Below are positions 52,512-61,506 of a stretch of DNA of 64,000 nucleotides, one piece after another. Position numbers and translations under genes: made by a program. The notes beneath the pieces are model-generated. The model was not told where the DNA came from and did no database searches. It worked only from the letters and a program-made list of their open reading frames with translations. Location: the NCBI RefSeq assembly GCF_046156265.1, contig NZ_JAWDIR010000044.1:186001-250000 (forward strand), in the 5' to 3' direction. Origin of the DNA: CAMDHY01 sp046156265. Lineage in GTDB: Bacteria; Pseudomonadota; Alphaproteobacteria; Rhizobiales; Segnochrobactraceae. Each line of letters opens with the position of its first letter. The stretch's first letter is position 1.

Positions 52512-54134
52512 ATGTCCATGTTCCGTACGGCGCTGACGACCCTCCTCGTGATGCTGGCGCTGGTCGCCGCTCCGGTGATGGCGCAGACATCGACCGAGAC
52601 GCTCCGCCCGCTCGTCGACGCGCTCGGCCAGGGCGGCTTCGACGGTGCCGAGAAGGCGATCGCCGCGCTCGCCGCCACCGGCGATCCCGCCGTGCTGCCC
52701 ATTTTCGAGGCACTGGGTGCCGGCAGCCTCAATGTCCGCAAGGCCGACAAGCGCGTCGTGCTGGTGCGCGAGGAGGGCGGCGCCGACGTCGCCGTCGACC
52801 CGCTGACCGGCGAGGTGCTCGGCCCGGTCGGCCGCCGCGACACCGATCGGCTGCGCGTCAACAACCGCCTGCGCAGCGCCATCGCCGCCGCCGTCGCCGG
52901 CCTCAGCCTGCGCGCCACCGACCCTCAGGTGCGCATCACGTCTGCCGAATCGATGTTCAAGGCGGCCGACCCGGCGATGATGCCGGCGCTCGCCGCCGCC
53001 GCGGCCGACGAGGACAATGCCGCCGTCCGGGCCCGCCTCGAGCAGGCGCTTGCGGCTTCGGTGCTGCGCTCCGACGCGTCCGACGACGAGAAGATCGCCG
53101 CCGTCGGCATCGTCGCCGCGCGCGGCGACCGCGACGCCCTCTCGCTTCTGAACAGCATCGCCAGCGGCACGCCGGGGCCGGTGCAGCAGGCCGCTACCGA
53201 GGCGGCCGCAGGCATCGAGTCGAGCCTCGCCGTCTGGGGGGCGGCGCAGAACGTCTGGTACGGCGTCTCGCTCGGCTCGGTGCTGCTGCTCGCCGCGATC
53301 GGCCTCGCCATCACCTTCGGCGTGATGGGCGTCATCAACATGGCGCACGGCGAGATGGTGATGATTGGCGCCTACACGACCTTCGTCGTGCAGGAGATCA
53401 TCCGCACCTCGTTTCCCGGGCTGTTCGACTGGTCGCTGGCGATCGCGCTGCCGCTCGCCTTCTGCGTCTCGGGCCTCGTCGGCATCGCGATCGAGCGCTC
53501 GGTGATCCGCTGGCTCTACGGCCGGCCGCTCGAGACGCTGCTCGCCACCTGGGGCATCTCGCTGATCCTGCAGCAGGCGGTGCGCACCGCCTTCGGGCCT
53601 TCGAACCGCGAGGTCGGCAACCCGTCGTGGATGTCGGGGTCCTTCGAGATCGGCCAGCTGTCGATCACCTACGGGCGGCTGTGGATCGTCGTCTTCTCGC
53701 TCTGCGTCTTCGCCGCCCTGATGCTGCTGATGCGCTACACGCCGTTCGGGCTGCAGATGCGCGCCGTCACCCAGAACCGCCGGATGGCTTCGGTGATGGG
53801 CATCCGGACGCCCTGGGTCGACGCCATGACCTTCGGCCTCGGCTCGGGGATCGCCGGCATCGCCGGGGTGGCGCTGTCGCAGATCGACAACGTCAGCCCC
53901 AATCTCGGCCAGAGCTACATCATCGACAGCTTCATGGTGGTGGTGTTCGGCGGGGTCGGAAACCTCTGGGGGACGCTCGTCGGCGCACTGACGCTCGGCG
54001 TCGTCAACAAGTTCCTCGAGCCCTATGCCGGAGCGGTGCTGGGCAAGATCCTGGTGCTGGTCTTCATCATCCTGTTCATCCAGAAGCGTCCCCGCGGGCT
54101 GTTCGCCCTCAAGGGCCGGGCGGTGGAAGCATGA
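52512..54134 (+). CDS. urtB: Urea ABC transporter permease UrtB
   Basis: Inner-membrane permease, 540 residues. As in other UrtB proteins, the LivH-type permease is preceded by a signal sequence and a soluble periplasmic region of about 230 residues with helical repeat character (LRPLVDALGQGGFDGAEKAIAALAATGDPAVLPIFEALG, ITSAESMFKAADPAMMPALAAAAADEDNAAVRARLEQALAA). The permease begins near residue 250 (WYGVSLGSVLLLAAIGLAITFGVMGVINMAHGEMVMIGAYTT) and ends GKILVLVFIILFIQKRPRGLFALKGR. The ATG at 52512 was chosen by family start; it follows urtA by 159 bases and overlaps urtC by ATGA. Confidence 0.93.
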   Translation: MSMFRTALTTLLVMLALVAAPVMAQTSTETLRPLVDALGQGGFDGAEKAIAALAATGDPAVLPIFEALGAGSLNVRKADKRVVLVREEGGADVAVDPLTGEVLGPVGRRDTDRLRVNNRLRSAIAAAVAGLSLRATDPQVRITSAESMFKAADPAMMPALAAAAADEDNAAVRARLEQALAASVLRSDASDDEKIAAVGIVAARGDRDALSLLNSIASGTPGPVQQAATEAAAGIESSLAVWGAAQNVWYGVSLGSVLLLAAIGLAITFGVMGVINMAHGEMVMIGAYTTFVVQEIIRTSFPGLFDWSLAIALPLAFCVSGLVGIAIERSVIRWLYGRPLETLLATWGISLILQQAVRTAFGPSNREVGNPSWMSGSFEIGQLSITYGRLWIVVFSLCVFAALMLLMRYTPFGLQMRAVTQNRRMASVMGIRTPWVDAMTFGLGSGIAGIAGVALSQIDNVSPNLGQSYIIDSFMVVVFGGVGNLWGTLVGALTLGVVNKFLEPYAGAVLGKILVLVFIILFIQKRPRGLFALKGRAVEA

Positions 54135-55291
54135 TCGCCCGCAAGCTCCTCGGCGACGGCGGCGTCCTCCTGCTGGTCGCGCTCCTGGTGGTGGCGGCGG
54201 TGCTGGTGCCGCTCGCCAACCTGTCGCTGCCGCCCGACAGCCCGCTGCACGTCTCGAACACCTCGGTGCAGCTGTTCGGCAAGTACCTCGCCTTCGCCAT
54301 GCTGGCGCTGTCGGTCGACCTCGTCTGGGGCTATTGCGGCATCCTCTCGCTCGGCCATGGCGCCTTCTTCGCCCTCGGCGGCTACGCCATGGGCATGTAC
54401 CTGATGCGGCAGATCGGCGACCGCGGCGTCTATGCCAACCCGGATCTGCCGGACTTCATGGTGTTCCTCAACTGGCAGGAGCTGCCCTGGTACTGGTACG
54501 GCTTCGACATGTTCTGGTTCGCCATGCTGATGGCGATGGTGGTGCCGGGGCTGCTCGCCTTCATCTTCGGCTGGTTCGCCTTCCGCTCGCGCGTCACCGG
54601 CGTGTATCTTTCCATCATCACCCAGGCGATGACGTTCGCGCTGCTGCTCGCCTTCTTCCGCAACGACATGGGCTTCGGCGGCAACAACGGCCTGACCGAC
54701 TTCAAGGACATCCTCGGCTACAACATCCAGGCCGCGACGACGCGCGCGGCGCTGTTTTCGGCGACGGCGCTGACGCTCGCCGGTGCGCTCATCGTCTGCC
54801 GCTTCATCACCCGCTCGAAGCTCGGCAAGGTGCTCGTCGCCATCCGCGACGCCGAGAGCCGGACGCGCTTCATCGGCTACCGGGTGGAGCACTACAAGCT
54901 GTTCGTCTGGACGCTGTCGGCGGTGATGGCCGGCATCGCCGGGGCGCTGTACGTGCCGCAGGTCGGCATCATCAATCCGAGCGAATTCGCACCGGCGAAC
55001 TCGATCGAAGCGGTGATCTGGGTGGCGGTCGGCGGCCGCGGCACGCTCGTCGGCGCGGTCATCGGCGCCTTCCTGGTCAACTGGGGCAAGACGACGTTCA
55101 CGAGCGTGCTGCCGGACTTCTGGCTGTTCGCGCTCGGCGCCTTGTTCGTCGCCGTGACGCTGTTCCTGCCGAAGGGCATCGTCGGGCTGATCGCCAAGCT
55201 GACCGCCAAGCGCGCGAAAAAGCCGGCGCCGCCGGTCGACACCGAGGCCGGCGTCGGCACCGCCGCTGACGCCCGCGCCGCGGCGGAGTGA
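54131..55291 (+). CDS. urtC: Urea ABC transporter permease UrtC
   Basis: Second inner-membrane permease (LivM type), 386 residues with about ten helices. Diagnostic segments are LALSVDLVWGYCGILSLGHGAFFALGGYAMGMYLMRQIGDRGVYANPDLPDFMVFLNWQELPWYW, SRVTGVYLSIITQAMTFALLLAFFRNDMGFGGNNGLTDFKDILGY and VAVGGRGTLVGAVIGAFLVNWGKTTFTSVLPDFWLFALGALFV. The start overlaps the urtB stop by four bases. The cytosolic tail is Lys/Ala/Pro-rich. Confidence 0.95.
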   Translation: MIARKLLGDGGVLLLVALLVVAAVLVPLANLSLPPDSPLHVSNTSVQLFGKYLAFAMLALSVDLVWGYCGILSLGHGAFFALGGYAMGMYLMRQIGDRGVYANPDLPDFMVFLNWQELPWYWYGFDMFWFAMLMAMVVPGLLAFIFGWFAFRSRVTGVYLSIITQAMTFALLLAFFRNDMGFGGNNGLTDFKDILGYNIQAATTRAALFSATALTLAGALIVCRFITRSKLGKVLVAIRDAESRTRFIGYRVEHYKLFVWTLSAVMAGIAGALYVPQVGIINPSEFAPANSIEAVIWVAVGGRGTLVGAVIGAFLVNWGKTTFTSVLPDFWLFALGALFVAVTLFLPKGIVGLIAKLTAKRAKKPAPPVDTEAGVGTAADARAAAE

Positions 55292-55296
55292 GATCC

Positions 55297-56058
55297 ATGA
55301 CCGACACCGCCGTCATCGCCGAGGATTCGCTCCTCTATCTCGACCACGTCTCCGTCTCCTTCGACGGCTTCCGGGCGCTGAACAACCTGTCGCTCGTCCT
55401 GCAGCCCGGCGAGATGCGGGCGATCATCGGCCCGAACGGCGCCGGCAAGACGACGATGATGGACGTCATCACCGGCAAGACGCGCCCCGACGACGGCGAC
55501 GTCGTCTTCGACGGGCGCGTCGATCTCCGCAAGCTCGACGAGGCCTCGATCGCCAGCCTCGGCATCGGCCGCAAGTTTCAGAAGCCGACGGTGTTCGAGA
55601 GCCAGACGGTCGAGGACAACCTGCTGCTCGCGCTCAAGAGCCCGCGCTCGCCGTGGGCGAGCCTGCGCCATCGCCTGTCCGGCATCGAGCGCGACCGGCT
55701 GGAGGAGCTTCTCTCGCTCATCCGCCTGACGCACAGGCGCGCCGCGCTCGCGGCCGACCTCAGCCACGGCCAGAAGCAGTGGCTCGAAATCGGCATGCTG
55801 CTCGCCCAGGAGCCGAAGCTGCTCCTCGTCGACGAGCCGGTGGCCGGCATGACCGACGCCGAGACGGCGGAAACCGCCTCGCTGCTGGTCGAGATCAACA
55901 AGACCCGCTCGGTGGTGGTCGTCGAGCACGACATGACCTTCGTGCGCGACCTCGGCGTCAAGGTGACGGTGCTGCACGAGGGCTCGGTGCTGGCCGAGGG
56001 CTCGCTCGACCACGTCTCGAACGACCAGCGCGTCATCGAAGTCTATCTGGGGAGGTGA
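55297..56058 (+). CDS. urtD: Urea ABC transporter ATP-binding protein UrtD
   Basis: LivG-type ATPase, 253 residues. Walker A is GPNGAGKTT, the Q-loop is FQKPTVFESQTVEDNLLLALK, the signature motif is LSHGQKQWLEIGMLLAQEPKLLLVDEPVAGM (the SHGQKQWLEIGM form is specific to UrtD), and the switch His is in VVVVEHDM. ATG at 55297 has GGAG eight bases before it; the GTG at 55288 that overlaps the urtC stop is an alternative. Confidence 0.95.
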   Translation: MTDTAVIAEDSLLYLDHVSVSFDGFRALNNLSLVLQPGEMRAIIGPNGAGKTTMMDVITGKTRPDDGDVVFDGRVDLRKLDEASIASLGIGRKFQKPTVFESQTVEDNLLLALKSPRSPWASLRHRLSGIERDRLEELLSLIRLTHRRAALAADLSHGQKQWLEIGMLLAQEPKLLLVDEPVAGMTDAETAETASLLVEINKTRSVVVVEHDMTFVRDLGVKVTVLHEGSVLAEGSLDHVSNDQRVIEVYLGR

Positions 56059-56062
56059 GGGC

Positions 56063-56764
56063 GTGCTTCAGGTCCAGTCCGTCAACCTCCACTACGGCGC
56101 CGCGCAGGCGCTGAAGTCGGTGTCGCTGAAGGCCGAGGTGGGGAAGGTCACCTGCATCCTCGGCCGCAACGGCGTCGGCAAGACGTCGCTGCTCCGCGCC
56201 ATCGCCGGCGTGCAGCCGATCTCGGCCGGCACGATTGACTGGGAGGGCACGCCGCTTGGGCGCATCCCGCCCTATGACCGGGCGCGGCGGGGCATCGCCA
56301 TGGTGCCGCAAGGCCGCGAGATCTTCCCGCTGCTGTCGGTGAAGGAGAACCTCGAGACAGGCTACGCGCCGCTTTCCCGCCGCGACCGCACCGTGCCGGA
56401 CACCATCTTCGAGCTCTTCCCGGTGCTGAAGTCGATGCTCGGCCGGCGCGGCGGCGACCTCTCGGGCGGCCAGCAGCAGCAACTCGCCATCGGCCGGGCG
56501 CTGGTGACGCGGCCGCGGCTCCTGCTGCTCGACGAGCCGACCGAGGGCATTCAGCCCTCGATCATCAAGGACATCGGCCGCGCCATCGAGTGGCTGCGCG
56601 ACCAGGGCACGATGGCGATCGTGCTGGTCGAGCAGTACTTCGACTTCGCCCGCGACCTCGCCGACGACTTCGTCGTTCTCGACCGCGGCGAGGTTGTTGT
56701 GGCCGGCGACCGCGCCGTCATGGCGCGCGACGAGGCGGAGGTCAGGCGCCACCTGACGGTGTGA
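56063..56764 (+). CDS. urtE: Urea ABC transporter ATP-binding protein UrtE
   Basis: LivF-type ATPase, 233 residues. Walker A is GRNGVGKTS, typical for UrtE; then MVPQGREIFPLLSVKENLETGYAPL, signature LSGGQQQQLAIGRALVTRPRLLLLDEPTEGIQPSIIKDIGRAI, and VEQYFDFARDLAD. GTG start preceded by GGGGAGGTGAGG at four bases after the urtD stop. Last gene of urtABCDE; urease genes are not in the window. It ends 21 bases before the convergent radical SAM gene. Confidence 0.95.
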   Translation: MLQVQSVNLHYGAAQALKSVSLKAEVGKVTCILGRNGVGKTSLLRAIAGVQPISAGTIDWEGTPLGRIPPYDRARRGIAMVPQGREIFPLLSVKENLETGYAPLSRRDRTVPDTIFELFPVLKSMLGRRGGDLSGGQQQQLAIGRALVTRPRLLLLDEPTEGIQPSIIKDIGRAIEWLRDQGTMAIVLVEQYFDFARDLADDFVVLDRGEVVVAGDRAVMARDEAEVRRHLTV

Positions 56765-56785
56765 GCGGATTGCCGGCGAAGACGG

Positions 56786-57775
56786 TCAGGCCGTCGCCAG
56801 GGCTGGCGCCGCGGCCGGCACGGGCGCCGCTGCCGGAGCGCTCGGCTGCGCGATGAGGCCCAGAAGTCGCAACCGATGCAGGTCGATCCTCGCCGGGTTG
56901 CTCATCCGGGCGATCTCCACCTGGATTCCCCGGATCAACTCTTCCTTCACCTCGGGATTGTCCGCGAGATAGGCCGGCACCTTCTTGTCGTAGCCGAAGT
57001 TGATGTATTCGAAGCCGAACTCATCCTTCTTGCGGATGAATTCTGGAATCTCGTGGACGTTCTCCACCACGATGGTCATGTGGCCGACGATGACGACCTT
57101 CGTCTTCAGTTCCTTCTTCGCCTCGGTCATCCGCCCGACATTGCGGATGACCTTGTCGAAGCGCGATCCGGCATTGACGATCTCGTGGATCTCCTTGGTC
57201 GCGGCGTTCAGCGAGAACGAGATCGTGCTGAAGTTCGCGGCGATCTTCCGGGCCATCTCCTCGCTCAGCGCCGTCCCATTGGTCAGAAGCGCCATCTTCG
57301 CGCCATGGCCGGCCCAGTGATCGATGAACTGTTTCGCCGACTTCAGGATCAGCGGCTCCCCGCCAAGCAGGGTGACGGTCGGCCTGGATTTCGGGATCTC
57401 GATGTTGTTCAGAATGACCTCGTCGGTGAGCTCGACGCGACTGTCGTGATTCTGCGAGCACATGATGCAGCGGATGTTGCATTTCTCGCCGAAGCTCAGC
57501 ATCAGCCGCTTCAGGTCCTGGTCGTAGTCGTGCTCCAGCGTGGGCTCAACGGGCGACACCTGCGGCAGATTACAGGTCTTGACGCACTTGAGCGTGCCGT
57601 CGATTTCCTGCTGCCGGAACGCCTTGACGCGCTCGTCATTGTAGATGGTCTTCAGGCTCGTCTTGTAGATGTTGCCGATGTTGCCCGGCTGCAGGTGGCA
57701 GCAGGGAAACACGTCGCCGTTCTCCTTGATGTACAGGCTGTCGTGCACCCAGGTGCAACGCTTTCGCTCGGTCAT
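56786..57775 (-). CDS. Radical SAM protein with N-terminal SPASM-like Cys cluster
   Basis: A 329-residue protein with the domain order reversed from most SPASM enzymes. The N-terminal 75 residues look like a SPASM/twitch auxiliary cluster: CTWVHDSLYIKENGDVFPCCHLQPGNIGNIYK (Cys7, Cys25, Cys26) with Cys64 and Cys68. The radical SAM core follows, with the [4Fe-4S] motif CNIRCIMC (Cys99, 103, 106), LLGGEPLI (138-145) and ALLTNGTALSEEMA. The tail is Ala/Pro-rich. The reaction cannot be named; peptide, sugar or protein modification are all possible. Its DNA is visibly lower in GC than the flanks, hinting at transfer. No precursor peptide was found nearby. Confidence 0.75.
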   Translation of the reverse strand: MTERKRCTWVHDSLYIKENGDVFPCCHLQPGNIGNIYKTSLKTIYNDERVKAFRQQEIDGTLKCVKTCNLPQVSPVEPTLEHDYDQDLKRLMLSFGEKCNIRCIMCSQNHDSRVELTDEVILNNIEIPKSRPTVTLLGGEPLILKSAKQFIDHWAGHGAKMALLTNGTALSEEMARKIAANFSTISFSLNAATKEIHEIVNAGSRFDKVIRNVGRMTEAKKELKTKVVIVGHMTIVVENVHEIPEFIRKKDEFGFEYINFGYDKKVPAYLADNPEVKEELIRGIQVEIARMSNPARIDLHRLRLLGLIAQPSAPAAAPVPAAAPALATA

Positions 57776-58004
57776 CAGGCGCTCCGGGTGAGGGAGAATC
57801 TCCCGGTTTCTGTCGGAGTTTGCGCGGCAGGCATCCTCGGGGACCGAGCCTAAGCGGCCTCGGCGTGGAGTTCAATCTCCAACGGCGACGGCTCCGATCG
57901 CCGCTCGTCAGGCCGGGGCAAGCTCCATCTGCTCCGCTGCGCCGCGCCTTGACGCTCCCTCCGGGGCGTGCGCCAATCCGGGCTCTCTCTGGGGGAGAAC
58001 AGCC

Positions 58005-59579
58005 ATGTCGACACGCCTGCCCGTCCTCATCGCCGGTGCCGGCCCGACGGGGCTGACGTTGGCGCTCTCGCTCGCCCGCCACGGCATCGCCTGCCGCGTC
58101 GTCGACAAGAACCCGCAGCCGACCGAGGTGTCGAAGGCGCTCGCCGTGTGGAGCGGCACGCTGGAGGCCTTCGCGGCGCTCGGGGTAATCTCTTCGTTCC
58201 TCGATGCCGGGCTGCATCTGACCGAGCTCAAGGTCAGCGACGGCGGGCGCCAGCTCGCGGCCCTGAAGGTCGCCGAGGGCGTCGACAGCGCCTATCCGTT
58301 CACGATCATCGTGCCGCAGTCGAAGACCGAGGCGATCCTGGCCGAGCACCTCGCCGCCGCCGGCGTCCGGATTGAGCGGCCTGTCGAACTCGTCGCCGTC
58401 GAGCCCGCCGGCGAGATCGTGCGGGCGGTGCTGAAGCACGCCGACGGCACCGAAGAGACGGTGGAGGCGGACTTCGTCGTCGGCTGCGACGGTGCGCGCA
58501 GCACGGTGCGCGGCGTCCTCGGCGTCGAGTTCGACGGCATCACGGAGCCGCAGACCTTCATCCTGTCGGACACCCGCATGGCGGGCGATCTCGACCCGAC
58601 GTCGATCTACATCAGCTGGGGCCCCGGCGGCAGCGTCGCGCTGTTCCCGATCGGCGGCGACGTCTGGCGCACCTTTGCGATGCGCGACCAGCCGGCCGGC
58701 GACGCGGCGCCGACGCTGGAAGAGATCCAGGCGCACCTGACGGCGAACGGCCCGCCGGGGATCGTCGCGAGCGACCCGACCTGGCTGTCGACCTTCCACG
58801 TCAACGAGCGGCTCGCCTCCGGCTATCGCAAGGGCCGCGTGCTGATCGCGGGTGATGCCGCCCACATCCACAGCCCGGCGGGCGGGCAGGGCATGAACAC
58901 CGGCATCCAGGACGCCTTCAATCTCGGCTGGAAGCTCGCCGCCGTCATCCGCGGCCACGGCGAGGCGGCGGCCCTGCTCGACTCCTACGAGGCCGAGCGG
59001 CGGCCGGTGGCCTATGGCGTGGTGACGCGCGCGACGCAGCTCCTGCGCGTCGGCATGGTCGCCCACGGCACCGCCGTTCGGCTGGCTCGGGAAGCGATGG
59101 TGACGATCATTTCGCACATCCCGGCGGCGCGCCGGAAGCTGCAGGCGCAGATGTCGGAGACGGAGATCGTCTACGCGGACGGGCCGCTGGTCGAGATCGG
59201 CAAGAGCACCAGCGGCCACGGCGAGCCCGCCGTCGGCGCGCGTGCGCTCGATGCGGAAATCGTCGACCCCGCCACCGGCACCCGCGGGCGGCTTTGGCCG
59301 CGCCTGTCGGCGGTGCGCCACACGCTGCTGGTCTTCGGAGACGCAGGCCTGCAGTCGGCGCTGATGGCCGAGGCGGTGTCGCACGTCGACACCGTGGAGA
59401 TCGTCGTGCTCGACGGCACCTCGGACCCCGACGGCGTCGCCGCCGAGCGCTACGGCATCAGCACCGCCGGCTGGGTGCTGGTGCGGCCGGACCAGTTCGT
59501 CGCCGCCCGCGGCGCCGCCGGCGAGACGCGCGCCTTCAGCGCCTACGCCGGGCGGGCGCTGGAGCGGCGGGCGGCCTGA
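58005..59579 (+). CDS. FAD-dependent monooxygenase (PheA/TfdB-like aromatic hydroxylase)
   Basis: A 524-residue class A flavoprotein monooxygenase. N-terminal FAD fold VLIAGAGPTGLTLALSLARHGIACRVVDK; the DG motif VVGCDGARSTVRGVLGV; the second FAD motif GRVLIAGDAAHIHSPAGGQGMNTGIQDAFNLGWKLAAVI; a C-terminal thioredoxin-like dimerisation part (LLVFGDAGLQ, VLVRPDQFVAAR). It is NAD(P)H-dependent and would hydroxylate an aromatic or polyketide-like compound; substrate unknown. GGGGGAG precedes the ATG. It is a single gene, divergent from the radical SAM gene with 229 bases between. Confidence 0.82.
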   Translation: MSTRLPVLIAGAGPTGLTLALSLARHGIACRVVDKNPQPTEVSKALAVWSGTLEAFAALGVISSFLDAGLHLTELKVSDGGRQLAALKVAEGVDSAYPFTIIVPQSKTEAILAEHLAAAGVRIERPVELVAVEPAGEIVRAVLKHADGTEETVEADFVVGCDGARSTVRGVLGVEFDGITEPQTFILSDTRMAGDLDPTSIYISWGPGGSVALFPIGGDVWRTFAMRDQPAGDAAPTLEEIQAHLTANGPPGIVASDPTWLSTFHVNERLASGYRKGRVLIAGDAAHIHSPAGGQGMNTGIQDAFNLGWKLAAVIRGHGEAAALLDSYEAERRPVAYGVVTRATQLLRVGMVAHGTAVRLAREAMVTIISHIPAARRKLQAQMSETEIVYADGPLVEIGKSTSGHGEPAVGARALDAEIVDPATGTRGRLWPRLSAVRHTLLVFGDAGLQSALMAEAVSHVDTVEIVVLDGTSDPDGVAAERYGISTAGWVLVRPDQFVAARGAAGETRAFSAYAGRALERRAA

Positions 59580-59625
59580 CGATCCGAAGGACCCCGGCCA
59601 AGCCGAACGCGCGCCCGCGCCGGCG

Positions 59626-61278
59626 TCACGGCGCGACGTTGCCGATCGTCGTCTTCAGCGCCTCGAGTCCCTCCGGCGTCCAGCCGGGCGCGTCGGTGAG
59701 GGACGCCCACGCATCGACATAGTGCGGGAAGGCATAGACGTGGCCGTAGCCCTTCGGGGGCACCACGGCCATCATGATGTCGGCGATCAGCTGCAGCTGC
59801 GTCACGACGGGGATCCAGACGAAATCCGGCGAGACGTCCGGTCCGATCGGGTCCGCCATCCAGTCCGGTTGGCGCCACGCCGCGTGCGGGTCGAAGAAGG
59901 TCACCGCGTCGCTCGCGTATTGCAGGTAGATCACCCGGTAGGGCCCCCAAGGCGCAGTGGCGTCGTCGAGGTGGTTCTTCTGGGCGGTGAAGCGGATCAC
60001 CGAGCCGTCGCGGAAGGTCGGCAGCCATTCCGGCGTGCCGGCGTTGCGCTCGGCCGTCACGGCCCGCCAGGTGCGGCTGTTGAAGGGCGGGCCCGACCAC
60101 AGCGCCCCCTGGTAGGGATCGCCGATCACCTGGTGAAGGTCGTGGCTGCGGTCGGAGTTGAAGGCGCCGAGGCTGAGGCCGTGGAGATAGAGGCGCGGGC
60201 GCGTCTCGGGCGGCAGCGTGCGCCAGTGGTCGTAGAGGGCGGCGAACACCTCGCGCGCCGTCTCCACGCCGTAGTCGGGATCGGCCAGCATGGCGATCCA
60301 ACTCGCCACGTAGGAGTACTGCACCGCGACGCTGGCGACGTCGCCGCGCAGCACGTATTCGAGCGCCGCCTGGCTCTCCGGGTCGACCCAGCCGGTGCCC
60401 GTGGGCGTGACGATGACGAGGTTCGCGCGCTCGAAGGCGCCGATGCGGATCGCCTCCTCGAGCGCCAGCGCTGCCCGCGCGGCCGGCGTGTCGGCTGAGT
60501 TGAGCCCGACATAGACGCGAAGCGGCTCCTGTGCGGGCGCGCCGGCGACCGCCTCGATGGCGGCGCGGTCGGGACCGGCAGCGACCATGCGCCGGCCAGC
60601 GCGTCCGAGGCTGTCCCACGCGACGAAGGACCCGGGGCCGCCGGACTTCGCGGCGTCGGTCGGCTCCGGGCTGCCTTCCTCGAACTGCTGGTCGAGCTCG
60701 GCATAGATGCCGTCGAGAAAGCGCAAGGCGCCGTCGACGAGCAGGCCGTTGCCGATCGACCAGAACACCAGAGCGGTGACGGCGAGTGCGAGGAGGATCG
60801 CCTGCCGGCGCGGGATGAAGCGCGCGAGCGTCTCGGACAGGCGGCGGGCGGCGAGACGGAAGCCGCGGGCCAGCAGAAGCAGCAGGACGAAGACGCCGAG
60901 CGCGGTGGCGGCGATCGTCAGCGGCCCGGCACTGTCGATCGCCGGCATCTCCATCAGGGCGCGCAGCCGGTTCTGCCAGCCCGTCGCCCACCAGAGGCAG
61001 AGGCCCGCCGCGATGGCGCAGACGACGAGGGCCGCTGCGATGCCGGCGCGGCGGGAGCGGTCGGGGAGCACGGGAAGCTGCAGCCAGAGCCAGGCCTCGC
61101 GAATGAGCACGCCGCAGCCATAGCCGACGGCGAAGCCGAGACCGGCGAGCGCGCCCTGCACGACGGGCGGACGGGGCACGAGGCTCGGCGTCAGCGAGGC
61201 GGCGAAGCACAGCGTGCCGAGTACCACGCCGAGGGCTGAGATCGACAACAGTCCGGGCTTTCCGGAACGCTCGGGCAT
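59626..61278 (-). CDS. Membrane-bound alpha/beta hydrolase (two-domain, Abhydrolase_9 type)
   Basis: A 550-residue protein. The N-terminal half is hydrophobic with about five transmembrane helices and begins LLSISALGVVLGTLCFAASLTPSLVPRPPVVQGALAGLGFAVGYGCGVLI, the hallmark of this family. The second half is the catalytic domain: LRVYVGLNSADTPAARAALALEEAIRIGAFERANLVIVTPTGTGWVDP, the nucleophile elbow LYLHGLSLGAFNS, and HLDDATAPWGPYRVIYLQYASDAVTFFDPHAAWRQPDWM. Function unknown. ATG at 61278, with AGGCGAGG before it; an ATG further upstream in the open frame is not favoured. Confidence 0.82.
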   Translation of the reverse strand: MPERSGKPGLLSISALGVVLGTLCFAASLTPSLVPRPPVVQGALAGLGFAVGYGCGVLIREAWLWLQLPVLPDRSRRAGIAAALVVCAIAAGLCLWWATGWQNRLRALMEMPAIDSAGPLTIAATALGVFVLLLLLARGFRLAARRLSETLARFIPRRQAILLALAVTALVFWSIGNGLLVDGALRFLDGIYAELDQQFEEGSPEPTDAAKSGGPGSFVAWDSLGRAGRRMVAAGPDRAAIEAVAGAPAQEPLRVYVGLNSADTPAARAALALEEAIRIGAFERANLVIVTPTGTGWVDPESQAALEYVLRGDVASVAVQYSYVASWIAMLADPDYGVETAREVFAALYDHWRTLPPETRPRLYLHGLSLGAFNSDRSHDLHQVIGDPYQGALWSGPPFNSRTWRAVTAERNAGTPEWLPTFRDGSVIRFTAQKNHLDDATAPWGPYRVIYLQYASDAVTFFDPHAAWRQPDWMADPIGPDVSPDFVWIPVVTQLQLIADIMMAVVPPKGYGHVYAFPHYVDAWASLTDAPGWTPEGLEALKTTIGNVAP

Positions 61279-61506
61279 TGGCACCTCGCCTGACTGCAAG
61301 CGGCGCCGGCCGGCGGTCGCCGAATCGCGGGGCACACGCCTGCAGATTAACGGAGATGGGCCGCGCATGCCGTCGCGGGCGTTCGCGTCGACCCGGAACG
61401 GCCGCGCCGCTGCGACAGGCTGGCGCAAGCCAGACCCGCCATCACCGTACTCGAAGCTGGAAAAATCCATCACCGGCGAGCGGGGCGCGACGAGCGGGGA
61501 GGGCAG

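Noticed and set aside
57776..58004. A possible short precursor peptide for the radical SAM enzyme
   Set aside because: No small frame with a good ribosome site was found here; the gap holds only a GGGAGA/TCTCCC dyad (57792-57804) and the leader of the next gene.
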